A stretch of DNA of 64,000 nt, taken from Luteitalea sp. GTDB lineage: Bacteria > Acidobacteriota > Vicinamibacteria > Vicinamibacterales > Vicinamibacteraceae. Each line of letters begins with the position of its first letter. Position 1 is the stretch's first letter. Positions 26,279 through 35,050 of this stretch are shown one piece after another. The position numbers and the translations under genes are program-made. The notes beneath the pieces were generated by a model. That model was not told the DNA's origin and did not search any database. It was given only the letters and a program-made list of their open reading frames with translations. The stretch lies in assembly GCA_009377495.1 (NCBI GenBank), contig WHTZ01000011.1, positions 52,443 through 116,442 of the forward strand, read 5' to 3'.

Positions 26279-28078
26279 ATGCGCAACGTCATCGACCTTG
26301 ATCGGGACGGAACGTCTGCCGTGTTCATCGCCGGGATGGGGCGAAGCGGCACGACCTGGGTGGCCAACATCGTCAACTACGACAATGGCTACCGCGACGT
26401 CTTCGAGCCCTTTCTCCCGGCTGAGGTGCCGGAAGCGCAGATATTTGGCTACCACGAGTACCGCCGCGCTCACGAGAGACTGCCGGCGAAAGAGGAGGTG
26501 GTGCGCCGGATCCTTTCGGGGCGAATCGGATGTCCGTGGACTGATAAGTTCAACCGGCGGCTGATTTCCTGGCGGCGAATAGTCAAGGACATTCGCTGTA
26601 ATCTGATGCTGGGATGGCTGCGACAGGTGCGTCCCGGCATGCCGATTATTCTCGTCGCGCGGCACCCACTGGGAGTCATCCGGTCATGGTTGAAGCTGGG
26701 ATGGGGTACTGCCCTCGGGGGCGGGACCGATGTCGACCACATCCTCTCGCAGCGGCCGCTGCTGGAAGACTTTCCAAAGGTCGACGAGCTGTTGTCGGCG
26801 ATAGACCGGACCGATACGTTTGAATCAACGGCCTTTCTTTGGTGCGTTCTCAACATGGTGCCCCTGGTCCAATTGCAAGACTCAAGGGCACTGATCGTTC
26901 GATACGAAGACCTGCTCAGAGATCCCACGGTCTGGATCGCGAAAATCTTCCAGCACGTCGGCCGGCCCTATGATCACAAAGCGGTCGCTCGGACCATGCG
27001 CCTCGGCTCAGGCACCAATTTTCTCGGCCGGCATATGGCGACGATCTCCATCGACGCCGTCGCGCAGGAAATGAACACGTTCTCTGCGCAACAAGTCGCG
27101 AAGCTGGCATCGCTTGTGCGACGTGCCGGCTTGGACGACCTGTACGGTGACGAATTCTACGGTGACGCATGGTCCAAGGCTCCCACATCAGCCAAGACAC
27201 GGGGCCGCGAGTCGCGTATAGCCAACGCTCCAGAAATGATGATGTCCGTTGTGGTCTGTACACGGAATCGTGTGGAACGGCTGCAACGATGTCTCGATGC
27301 CTTCGGTAACCTACAATCGATCCATCCGTGGGAGCTGATTGTCGTCGACAACGGTTCTACCGACGAAACCCCGGAGGTCATCGAGCGCTTCAAGCAGGGC
27401 GCGCCCTTCCCTGTTCATTCAGTCTTCGAGGGCCACCCCGGATTGGGACGGGCCAGGAATACCGGCTGGCACGCAGCCTCTGGGGCTATCATTGCGTTCA
27501 CTGACGATGACTGCTATCCAGCACCGGACTATGTGTCTCAGGTTGTCGCGTGCTTTGACGAAAGGCGCGTCGCGTTCTTGGGTGGCAGGATTCGCCTCTA
27601 CGATCCGGCAGACTATCCGATAACAATCCGCACGGTCGAGTCACGATTGGAGATCAGGCCCTACTCGTTCGTTCCTGCGGGTGCGATTCAAGGCGCGAAC
27701 TTTGCCTTTCGGCGGGAGGCTCTGGCAGCCGTTGGCGGGTTCGATGCGGAAATGGGGGCGGGCACTCCCTTTCCCTGTGAGGACGTGGAGATTCTCGCCA
27801 GGTTGTCGTTCGCCGGTTTTGCTGGAATGTACGACCCACGACCTCTTGTCTATCATCATCACGGAAGGCGGGAATCGGATGCGGCGGAATTGGGGAGGGG
27901 ATACGACAGAGGTCGAGGCGCCTACTTTGCGAAGTGTCTCTTGGATCGACGGATGCGGCGTCGTTATCTAAAGGGTTGGTATTGGGGTATCAAGAAGCAT
28001 AGCGTTGGGCGGACGGTACGCGAAGGGGTCGGCGCCATGAACTATCTTTCAGGCCGGCTACGATTCCGCCATAGGTAG
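26279..28078 (+). CDS. Sulfotransferase-GT2 fusion protein
   Basis: 599 residues in two parts. Residues about 1-300 are a PAPS-dependent sulfotransferase: GMGRSGTTWV (19-28) is the 5'-phosphosulfate loop and ILVARHPLGVIRSW the 3'-phosphate site. A short linker leads to a GT2 domain from about 320: MSVVVCTRNRVERL, LIVVDNGSTDETPEV, GRARNTGW and AFTDDDCYPAP (the DxD metal site). It would both add a sugar and sulfate it. Frame continuity is unbroken. Which domain acts first is unknown. Confidence 0.85.
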   Translation: MRNVIDLDRDGTSAVFIAGMGRSGTTWVANIVNYDNGYRDVFEPFLPAEVPEAQIFGYHEYRRAHERLPAKEEVVRRILSGRIGCPWTDKFNRRLISWRRIVKDIRCNLMLGWLRQVRPGMPIILVARHPLGVIRSWLKLGWGTALGGGTDVDHILSQRPLLEDFPKVDELLSAIDRTDTFESTAFLWCVLNMVPLVQLQDSRALIVRYEDLLRDPTVWIAKIFQHVGRPYDHKAVARTMRLGSGTNFLGRHMATISIDAVAQEMNTFSAQQVAKLASLVRRAGLDDLYGDEFYGDAWSKAPTSAKTRGRESRIANAPEMMMSVVVCTRNRVERLQRCLDAFGNLQSIHPWELIVVDNGSTDETPEVIERFKQGAPFPVHSVFEGHPGLGRARNTGWHAASGAIIAFTDDDCYPAPDYVSQVVACFDERRVAFLGGRIRLYDPADYPITIRTVESRLEIRPYSFVPAGAIQGANFAFRREALAAVGGFDAEMGAGTPFPCEDVEILARLSFAGFAGMYDPRPLVYHHHGRRESDAAELGRGYDRGRGAYFAKCLLDRRMRRRYLKGWYWGIKKHSVGRTVREGVGAMNYLSGRLRFRHR

Positions 28079-28087
28079 ACTGGAGCG

Positions 28088-28939
28088 ATGGCCTTGGGAT
28101 CGCGTCTTGAAATACAATCGCCACGTTCAATGAAGAGGGCCACACAATTTGCGAAGGCCACATTGAAGGGCACACTGAGTCTGCTGTACAGCACAGTGAA
28201 CACACTGTATCGTAAGCAGAACGTTGCCATGTTCCATACCGGCCGATGTGGCAGCCAGGTCCTTGGGGACATGTTGAACCAACACCCAATGATTTTTTGG
28301 GCCGGCGAGATTTTTCAGCAGCACATGAAGGACAAGCGGAAGAAGGCTCCTAATTTTGTTGAGCGCACGATAGATGCCTCGCGTTGCACGAAGGCATCTG
28401 GAATTTATGGCTTTGAAACGAAACACCTGCCGCAGCTACACTTTGCGGAGTGGTGTATCAACATGGCCTTGGGAGATTATGTTAGCCTTCTGAGGAAATT
28501 AGACTTCCAGAAGTTTATTATCTTACACAGAGAAAATTACCTACGGCGAACCATTTCCGTCGAGGTGTTAGGGAAAACAAAGGCACCTCACTCGCGTAGT
28601 GAAGTAAGGGCTGTAACAAAAGTATCGATAGATATAGATGGATCGAATGGCAGGATTCCACTTTTGGATCTATTTCACTCTTTAGATGAACATTATGGAA
28701 TGTTGAAAGACCTGGTGGCGCCAGAGGAGATCCTGTTCCTGAGGTACGAGCAGGATATTCTAGAAGATCCTAGAAAAGCCTATCGAAAGATCTGTCAGTT
28801 CTTGCGCATAGAGGATGCGCACCCGACGGTCGACTTGAAGCGTACAAATCCTTTTGCGTATGAAGAGCTCATTGAAAACTTGGATGAAGTGAGGGCGGCA
28901 TTGCGCAACACCAAATATCGTTGGATGCTCGATGATTGA
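28088..28939 (+). CDS. Sulfotransferase-like protein
   Basis: 283 residues. AMFHTGRCGSQVL (about 47-59) is a P-loop-like PAPS site and FIILHRENYLRRTIS the second nucleotide-binding segment. It is clearly more AT-rich than its neighbours, with more AAA and ATT codons, which suggests recent transfer. An internal ATG at 28130 is an alternative start. It lies 9 bases after the fusion gene, so a second sulfation site is likely. Confidence 0.75.
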   Translation: MALGSRLEIQSPRSMKRATQFAKATLKGTLSLLYSTVNTLYRKQNVAMFHTGRCGSQVLGDMLNQHPMIFWAGEIFQQHMKDKRKKAPNFVERTIDASRCTKASGIYGFETKHLPQLHFAEWCINMALGDYVSLLRKLDFQKFIILHRENYLRRTISVEVLGKTKAPHSRSEVRAVTKVSIDIDGSNGRIPLLDLFHSLDEHYGMLKDLVAPEEILFLRYEQDILEDPRKAYRKICQFLRIEDAHPTVDLKRTNPFAYEELIENLDEVRAALRNTKYRWMLDD

Positions 28940-28960
28940 CAAAGAGGCGAAAACGCTTGA

Positions 28961-28970
28961 GAGGGAGGGA
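28961..28970 (+). promoter_or_regulatory. Ribosome site fixing a non-ATG start
   Basis: GAGGGAGGGA precedes ATT (28973) and CTG (28976) by a normal spacing, while there is no ATG, GTG or TTG between the upstream stop (28958) and the first GT2 strand. Confidence 0.5.
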
Positions 28971-28975
28971 GCATT

Positions 28976-30025
28976 CTGTCCCGCCGCCCAAAGGTCTCGC
29001 TGATCGTCTGTACCCGAAACCGGGGATCTCGGCTCTTGGACTTTCTCACCCGGCTCTCCCAATTCGAGCCGGTGCCAGGTGGATGGGAGCTGATTGTCGT
29101 CGATAACTCATCGACGGACTCCACCCCGGCTATCGTCGAAGAGTTCGCGCGATCGGCGAGCATTCCCGTCCGCTCGGTCCGGGCGGGCGTCGGCGGCCTG
29201 GCACGAGCACGAAACGTGGGCATTGCGGAATCGGCCGGCGACCTATTGGCGTTTACCGACGACGACTGCTATCCGCGCCTGGACTACCTTCGCGCGCTGG
29301 TCGAGGTGTTCGACGAGTATGGTCCGGGGTTCATTGGTGGCCGCGTTGTGCTGCACGACCCGACCGACGCGTCGGTGGGCGTGCGGGACGTCACGGTTCC
29401 GAAGGAGATTCCTCCCCGCACATTCATCTCGGCTGGCGCCATTCTTGGCGCCAACATGGCCGTCTCACGCGAGGTGGTCCGGACCATCGGTGGCTTCGAT
29501 CCGCACCTTGGTGCCGGCACGTCGTGTCTAGCGGGCGAAGACACCGAATACCTCGCACGCGCCGCCTGGGCCGGGTGGTCCGGACGTTACGATCCTCGAC
29601 CGGTCGTCGCTCATCACCATGGCCGGAAGCCGGGGCCAGACGCGATCCGTCAGGCGCGCGGGTACGACTATGGCCGAGGCGCCTACTACATCAAGTTCGT
29701 CCTCGACCGCCGCTCCCGGCGAACCTACTTGAAGCACTGGTATTGGGCCGCGAGACGAGACCTGATGGAGGCCAGGATCGGGCGACCATGGCGAGAGCTG
29801 GTGGGCGCGGCGCGGTACCTGACAAGCCGCCTGTGGCGACCGGAGCCGATGCCGACCTTCGATGACCAGCAGACGCCCGCGCCCGCGCACGTTGCCGGGC
29901 AGCAGCCGCGCTCGACGCCTGACGACGCTTTGGGGGAGGAACAGGGTGCGCTTCATCCTCATCGACGAGATCCTCGACATGGAAGCGGGCCAGCGCATTC
30001 ACGGCGTCAAGACGATGCACCCTGA
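28976..30025 (+). CDS. GT2 family glycosyltransferase (non-ATG start)
   Basis: About 349 residues. The first beta strand KVSLIVCTRNRGSRL starts before the first conventional start codon (TTG 29036), so the gene must begin at CTG 28976 or ATT 28973, both behind a strong ribosome site. LIVVDNSSTDSTPAIVEE, GLARARNVGI and AFTDDDCYPR are GT2 motifs with the DxD metal site. It is close to the GT2 half of the fusion protein and was perhaps duplicated from it. The last ~25 residues overlap the next gene. Donor unknown. Confidence 0.8.
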   Translation: MSRRPKVSLIVCTRNRGSRLLDFLTRLSQFEPVPGGWELIVVDNSSTDSTPAIVEEFARSASIPVRSVRAGVGGLARARNVGIAESAGDLLAFTDDDCYPRLDYLRALVEVFDEYGPGFIGGRVVLHDPTDASVGVRDVTVPKEIPPRTFISAGAILGANMAVSREVVRTIGGFDPHLGAGTSCLAGEDTEYLARAAWAGWSGRYDPRPVVAHHHGRKPGPDAIRQARGYDYGRGAYYIKFVLDRRSRRTYLKHWYWAARRDLMEARIGRPWRELVGAARYLTSRLWRPEPMPTFDDQQTPAPAHVAGQQPRSTPDDALGEEQGALHPHRRDPRHGSGPAHSRRQDDAP

Positions 30026-30413
30026 CGAGGACGTGTTTCGAGACCACTTCCCCGGGTTTCCGGTTGTGCCTGGTGTGTTGCTCATCGAGATGATGGCGCA
30101 AACCGCGGGCAAGTGCCTTGATGCCGAGAACCCTGACCGCGGCAAGGCCATGCTCGTGCAGGTGCGTAAGGCCTCGTTTCGCAGGTGGGTTCGCCCCGGA
30201 ATTCGGGCAGACATCTATGCGGAAATCAAGGCGAGCGCTCCAGCTTTTGCGACGGCTGTCTGCCGTGTTGCTGTCGAGGAGCGCGACGTCGCAGAGGCGG
30301 AACTGTTCTTCTCGTTCGTCCCGCGAGCAGAGCTCGCGGCCGACTATCACGACGAGGTCCTGGAGCGATATCTGGCAGGGCGTGCGGTGAACCCTCCGCG
30401 GGAAACAGACTGA
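29946..30413 (+). CDS. FabZ-like 3-hydroxyacyl-ACP dehydratase
   Basis: 155 residues of the hotdog fold. FRDHFPGFPVVPGVLLIEMMAQ holds His34 and Glu48, the catalytic pair of FabZ. A GGGGGAGGA site lies 5 bases before the GTG at 29946. It overlaps the GT2 by 80 bases and its stop overlaps the next ATG (TGATG). It should dehydrate the 3-hydroxyacyl-ACP formed upstream. A frame from 29862 was rejected for lack of fold support. Confidence 0.85.
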   Translation: MRFILIDEILDMEAGQRIHGVKTMHPDEDVFRDHFPGFPVVPGVLLIEMMAQTAGKCLDAENPDRGKAMLVQVRKASFRRWVRPGIRADIYAEIKASAPAFATAVCRVAVEERDVAEAELFFSFVPRAELAADYHDEVLERYLAGRAVNPPRETD

Positions 30414-31168
30414 TGAGCGACGCGTTCTCCCTCGCGGGAAAGCGATTCCTGGTGACCGGCGGCACTCGCGGCATCGGTCGTGCCATCGCTCTGCGTTTCG
30501 CGCATGCAGGAGCCACGGTCATTGCGAACTACGCCCACAACGAGGAGGCGGCGCAGTCACTTGCCGCGGAGGCTGGAGCAACAGGAGCGCCCGTTGAGCT
30601 CTGTCGAGCCGATCTGACGTCTCAAGAAGGCAAGAAGCGCGTGCTCGACGCGGTGGGCACCACGCCTCTGTCCGGCCTGGTCCATTGTGCGGCCACTGGC
30701 GTCCACCGCCGGTTCGAGGATCTCACGTTGCGCCACTGGGACTTCACGCTTGCATTGAACTTGCGCGCCTTCTTCGATCTGGTTCAGGCGCTGCTTCCGA
30801 TGTTCGGTCAAGGCTCCAGCATCGTCGCGCTGTCCTCAGAAGGCGCGGTTCACGCGTTTCCTCAGTACGCTCTCGTGGGTGCTTCGAAGGGCGGACTGGA
30901 AGCGCTCTGTCGTCATCTCGCGGTCGAGCTTGCCCCCCGCAACATCCGCGTCAACGTACTCTCGCCCGGCAGCATTCTGACGGAGGCATGGGACGCGTTC
31001 CCCGATAAGGAAATCCGTCTTCATGATGCCATTAGTCGCTCACCTCGCGGCCAGCTGACCACCCTCGAGGAGGTCGCTTGGGCGGCCCAATTTCTCTGCA
31101 GTGCTGCCTCCGCTGGGGTGAACGGACACACGCTCGTGGTCGACGGAGGGCTGCGAGTGCGGGGTTAG
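30413..31168 (+). CDS. SDR reductase, enoyl-ACP reductase (FabL)-like
   Basis: 251 residues. LVTGGTRGIGRAIAL gives the NADP site. The active site reads FPQYALVGASKGGLEAL: Tyr152 and Lys159 are seven apart (Tyr-x6-Lys) as in enoyl-ACP reductases FabI/FabL, not Tyr-x3-Lys. The segment RHWDFTLALNLRAF and the end GHTLVVDGGLRV also resemble FabL. It would complete an elongation cycle with the KAS III, ketoreductase and dehydratase. An ordinary ketoreductase with a changed motif is the alternative. Confidence 0.75.
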   Translation: MSDAFSLAGKRFLVTGGTRGIGRAIALRFAHAGATVIANYAHNEEAAQSLAAEAGATGAPVELCRADLTSQEGKKRVLDAVGTTPLSGLVHCAATGVHRRFEDLTLRHWDFTLALNLRAFFDLVQALLPMFGQGSSIVALSSEGAVHAFPQYALVGASKGGLEALCRHLAVELAPRNIRVNVLSPGSILTEAWDAFPDKEIRLHDAISRSPRGQLTTLEEVAWAAQFLCSAASAGVNGHTLVVDGGLRVRG

Positions 31169-31403
31169 GGGTCAGCGCGGTCTACGGATCGGCTTCGCTA
31201 TCAATCCCTCCCGAGCTCATTCGGTTCCTCAATGGGTTACGTGGAGCACGCACATGGCGGTCGTTCAATTTCGTGCACGGATTGCAAGATCGTAAATCTA
31301 CTGCGGTCCGGTCGCATCGGCAACCTCTGCAGCATCGGAGGCTAACAGGTTCTGCTGGCGTGATTCGCGGCCATAAAGAAGGTAGGCGGCAGCGTACGCT
31401 ATC

Positions 31404-31419
31404 ATGGCGCGTGCTTTGC
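31404..31419 (+). promoter_or_regulatory. Sigma-54-like promoter of the secreted protein
   Basis: TGGCGCGTGCTTTGCT has a perfect -12 box (TTGCT), GG and GC 10 bases apart, and one mismatch in the -24 box. It starts 60 bases before the ATG at 31464, giving a short leader. The 31169-31403 stretch upstream holds no gene. Confidence 0.6.
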
Positions 31420-31463
31420 TATTCTACGAGCCATCGCCACCATCGTGGCACGAAAGGTTTGTA

Positions 31464-32642
31464 ATGTCCGTTTCGCAAGTCATGAATTCTCTTATCACTA
31501 GATCCGCCATCGCCGTGACCGGGGTCGTACTTCTCACCCTCAGCGCGACTGCACAAGCTCAACCGGTGGTGACGGGAGCCTCCGGACAGTGGTCGCACAA
31601 GGCGAGCGTAACGATCACCGGCTCGCGGTTTGGATCGAAAAGCACACCCGCGCCGCTCATCTGGGACGATGCCTCGGGCACCGACATCCTTGACAAGTGG
31701 GACGGTGGGTGGCCGAATCGCGCGAAGAACTCGGATTACGACATCGCCTACCGAAAGCCCATTCGAGGGGTCTCGCCACCCCACAATCGCGTCGGACGGT
31801 ACCTTGCTGGTGCGCACGGAGAGTCGTTGGCCGACACAGGCTACAACGTGATGGTCTGGAAGGAGCATCAAAGCACAGGTTCCATGTACTTTTCCTACTG
31901 GTACCAGATTGATCCTGCTTGGAAGTTTGGTGGAGACAACAACCATAAGCTGGCCATTCACTCGATTGGACAGCCTCCATACGTGCCTGAACACATCAAC
32001 TTCGTATATCCGGGCGGGTGGGGACCGAAAAGCCCAACGTCTGACGTGAAGTGGAACATCTATTCGAGCGCCAACAATCACTTCTTGAGACCGAATGAGC
32101 GCCTGAACACCGGGCCGCATTCGTGGTATGGCGGCGTGCTCGGTACCAACCCGGTCGGCCGTTGGGTGAAGCATGAGGTCATCGCCAAGTGGAGTCCCGG
32201 CGAGGACGGTATGGTGTTGATCTACGACAATGGCAAGATGGTGATCGAATATCACGGTCGCACGGATGCGGCGCCTGGTACGACGCGCGTGGAGGCCATC
32301 GGCGGCTTTGCGCGACCGTATGGAAACCCAAACAACTGGCGCTATTTTGCGGACATCTACGTCGACACAACGTTCGCTCGTGTCATGCTGGGCAACGCTT
32401 CCACGTTGGAGAAATCCACCAAGCGCGAAGTCCAGATCCCCGCGAAGTGGGCCGACTCGTCCATCACGGTCTCGGTCAATCTCGGCACATTCGGACAGGG
32501 AGAGACGGTGTATCTGTATGTCGTCGACTCCAATGGAAATGTAAACGCCGAGGGCCATCCCGTTCGAGTGGGAGGCGGCAGTCCTGGACCCGAGCCCACC
32601 GTCCCACGTGCGCCAACTGGCCTTCGGATTGTTGGCCCTTGA
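31464..32642 (+). CDS. Secreted glycan-binding or lyase-like protein
   Basis: 392 residues with a clear signal peptide (hydrophobic core AIAVTGVVLLTLSATAQAQ, likely cut after AQA). Then TITGSRFGSK, an IPT/TIG-like strand, and a long beta-rich domain with WDDASGTDILDKW, MYFSYWYQIDP, WVKHEVIAKWSPGEDG and ADIYVDTTFARVMLGN, suggestive of a jelly-roll lectin or polysaccharide-lyase fold. It ends in a proline-rich tail. I do not recognise the family firmly. It likely works on the locus product outside the cell. An upstream ATG at 31404 was rejected because it falls on the promoter. Confidence 0.75.
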   Translation: MSVSQVMNSLITRSAIAVTGVVLLTLSATAQAQPVVTGASGQWSHKASVTITGSRFGSKSTPAPLIWDDASGTDILDKWDGGWPNRAKNSDYDIAYRKPIRGVSPPHNRVGRYLAGAHGESLADTGYNVMVWKEHQSTGSMYFSYWYQIDPAWKFGGDNNHKLAIHSIGQPPYVPEHINFVYPGGWGPKSPTSDVKWNIYSSANNHFLRPNERLNTGPHSWYGGVLGTNPVGRWVKHEVIAKWSPGEDGMVLIYDNGKMVIEYHGRTDAAPGTTRVEAIGGFARPYGNPNNWRYFADIYVDTTFARVMLGNASTLEKSTKREVQIPAKWADSSITVSVNLGTFGQGETVYLYVVDSNGNVNAEGHPVRVGGGSPGPEPTVPRAPTGLRIVGP

Positions 32643-32710
32643 TCGTAGCTCTGGTCGCTTCGTATCGACAGCGCGACGCGAAAGGCATCGACCGCTCGAG
32701 AGACCCCTTC

Positions 32711-33904
32711 TTATGCAGCGGGACGTAACGTCTGGATTACCTTGAGTAATCGCGCGCTGTCGGCTCCCCAATTGTACCGGCTCCGTACCGCGTCGAAGCC
32801 ACAGCCACCCATCGTTTGGCGTACCTGTGGATCCGCTAGTCGACCCAGGCAGTCAGCGAATGAACGGGCATCGTCATCGGTACAGATCAAGCCACACCCA
32901 ACCTCATCGACAATGCGACGGATAGGACGCACGTTTGTTGATAGGACTGGGATGCCCAGGTACATGTAGTCAAACAACTTGTTGGGGATGGTGTGATTCC
33001 AGTGGTCGCAGACCCGGTACGTGAGGACTCCTATGTCACTCTGGGCATAGAGATCGTTCACGAACTCTTGATGGCACCAGCCGTGGAACTGGACGAGCGG
33101 AGCGATGCCAAGTTGCTCCGCGAGGGCGCGGCATTCCGGGAGTGCTGCGCCTTTGCCAACGACGTGGAGCTCGACAGCCGGGCGGTCGCCGCCGCTGGCG
33201 GCGTACTCCGCCAAGCCGCGGAGGGCATTGTCGATACCTCGGATGCGCGTTATGAAGCCCACGTAAACTAGCCTCAGCACGTCCCCTTGGGCGTGCAAAC
33301 GGCGCGCCGCAGGCAACCGGAGGCGCGGTGTATTCGACACGATGGTGACGTTAGCCGCCGCGACACCCATCCTTAGGAGCCGATCCCGGGACTCTTCCAC
33401 CATAACCAAGACATGGTCGGCATAGCGGACCGAGAGTCGTTCGATCAAGGCCGCAAGTGTCGGATTCTTCAGCAGGTATCTACCGAGTCGTCGTTCGCTG
33501 AAGCGCAGGGTGGACGCATACATCATCGGGTAACACTCGGCCATGTCGAAGACAACCCGGCGCCCAAGAACCCGCGCAATAAGAATCGCAGCCGGCATGA
33601 GGGGCAGATCCCGGACGATCACAACAGGCGCACGCGTCTGCCAGAGAGCGGCGAAGATCTCGTACAACCAAAGCGGGTTGAAAAAGAACGGAAAGCTCGC
33701 GGCGTTGTTGAGTCGGCCGAAAATCTCTGGCAAAGCAGGCAAGCGTCGAACGGTCACGGCGCCCACCTTCTCATTGGTCGGTCGGCGTTCCGTGTTTCTC
33801 GCAACAAGGGTCACGTCATAGCCGTGGGCTGCAAGGGTGTCCACGATCTTCTCGACCCGGACGTCCCATGGATAATCTTCCTTGTAGACAACACAGACCT
33901 TCAA
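32711..33904 (-). CDS. GT4 family glycosyltransferase
   Basis: 397 residues. The N-terminus VCVVYKEDYPWDVRVEKIVD and the donor-domain segments VYVGFITRIRGIDNALRG, VQFHGWCHQEFVNDLY and NKLFDYMYLGIPVLSTN are typical GT4. It is the last gene of block D and overlaps the CapA stop by 4 bases. It probably adds a sugar to the repeat unit. Confidence 0.87.
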   Translation of the reverse strand: MKVCVVYKEDYPWDVRVEKIVDTLAAHGYDVTLVARNTERRPTNEKVGAVTVRRLPALPEIFGRLNNAASFPFFFNPLWLYEIFAALWQTRAPVVIVRDLPLMPAAILIARVLGRRVVFDMAECYPMMYASTLRFSERRLGRYLLKNPTLAALIERLSVRYADHVLVMVEESRDRLLRMGVAAANVTIVSNTPRLRLPAARRLHAQGDVLRLVYVGFITRIRGIDNALRGLAEYAASGGDRPAVELHVVGKGAALPECRALAEQLGIAPLVQFHGWCHQEFVNDLYAQSDIGVLTYRVCDHWNHTIPNKLFDYMYLGIPVLSTNVRPIRRIVDEVGCGLICTDDDARSFADCLGRLADPQVRQTMGGCGFDAVRSRYNWGADSARLLKVIQTLRPAA

Positions 33905-35040
33905 TTCCCGCTCTCCAACCGTCCTGGTGACGCCGCTAATCTTGGCGCTAGTCGCAGCAGCTTCCTCAGAACAAGATACCGCCGGACATGTGCTTCATAC
34001 TTGCGGGTATGTCGCACGATGTGGATGAACTTGGGGATGATCAGCGCCAACAACCGAACCTTTTGAGCGCGACGATAGGTTAGTACCCCGCTGCCACGGT
34101 CTCGGCTAATGGCCTCTGAGAGTCGAGCGTGCGCCGCGAACTCTCGCTGCGCAGCGCGTCTGGCGACGGGAGCTGGTTGATACTCCCGACTGGCACGAAT
34201 CGGGCGCACCTCATGGGAAATTCCAACTCGACGATCCCGCGGGAGGGTGATCCGCAAGACGAGCGTCCTGCGACACGCAGGCCACCACGTTTTGTCGAAT
34301 ACGAAGTTGCCCAGACTGTAGGCGATCAAGCCGTGCTTGTAGCGTTCACATCCTTGTACGACGTGAGGGTGATGACCGAGTACGACGTCGCAGCCGTGGT
34401 CGACAAGGGTTCGCGCGAGAGCGACTTGATCTCGCGAAGGATACGGCATGTACTCGAGCCCCCAATGCATAGACACGACCACATAGTCGACACGTCTCTT
34501 CAGGCGGGCGACATCCGCCAGGATGCCCGTGCTGCCAGTCGTCGCGTAAAGCGGCCGCCCATGGAAGTACTGCTCCCACTCGTGGCTGTAGCCGAGGAAG
34601 CCGACTGAGACCCCGTGTCGTTCCAGAATGACGGGCTTGCTGTGATAGTCCCCATCCGTCGCGATCCCCAATGGGGCGATTCCGTTGGCCCGCAGAAGAT
34701 GTGTCGTATCGTGGAACGCCTCGGCGCCGTACTGCAGAGTGTGATTGTTGGCGACGTTCATGACGTCAAAGCCGCCGTGCCTGCAAGCCGTGACGGCTTC
34801 AGGGGCGCCGCGCAGGTACACAGTCGTCGGGTTGCGCCAGTCCAGGCCTCGGTCGGAAAGCACGCACTCCAAGTTGCCGAAGAGCAGGTGTCCATCCTGC
34901 AGGACGTCGTGGACGGCGTCGAAGATGAACCGAGAGCCTCGGGCTTCGAGGGTGCTGCGCGTGCCGAAGCCTAGACTGATCAAGCTGTCACCGAGACAGA
35001 CGTCGCCCACGGCGTTCAAGATGATGTGATCCGTGTTCAT
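33901..35040 (-). CDS. CapA family metallophosphoesterase-like protein (second of two)
   Basis: 379 residues with GDVCLGDSL, NVANNHTLQYG, VSMHWGLEYMPYPS and GHHPHVVQGCE, the same motif set as the gene at 3144. The two share the overall plan but diverge outside the motifs, so this is not a recent copy. Its stop overlaps the GT4 start by 4 bases, and the upstream GT4 gene ends 10 bases before. Its job in the glycan locus is unknown. Confidence 0.85.
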   Translation of the reverse strand: MNTDHIILNAVGDVCLGDSLISLGFGTRSTLEARGSRFIFDAVHDVLQDGHLLFGNLECVLSDRGLDWRNPTTVYLRGAPEAVTACRHGGFDVMNVANNHTLQYGAEAFHDTTHLLRANGIAPLGIATDGDYHSKPVILERHGVSVGFLGYSHEWEQYFHGRPLYATTGSTGILADVARLKRRVDYVVVSMHWGLEYMPYPSRDQVALARTLVDHGCDVVLGHHPHVVQGCERYKHGLIAYSLGNFVFDKTWWPACRRTLVLRITLPRDRRVGISHEVRPIRASREYQPAPVARRAAQREFAAHARLSEAISRDRGSGVLTYRRAQKVRLLALIIPKFIHIVRHTRKYEAHVRRYLVLRKLLRLAPRLAASPGRLESGN

Positions 35041-35050
35041 CGCTTATGCG

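Noticed and set aside
31447..31463. TGGCACGAAAGGTTTG next to the secreted-protein start
   Set aside because: Good -24 box but no GC at the -12 position and too close to the ATG.
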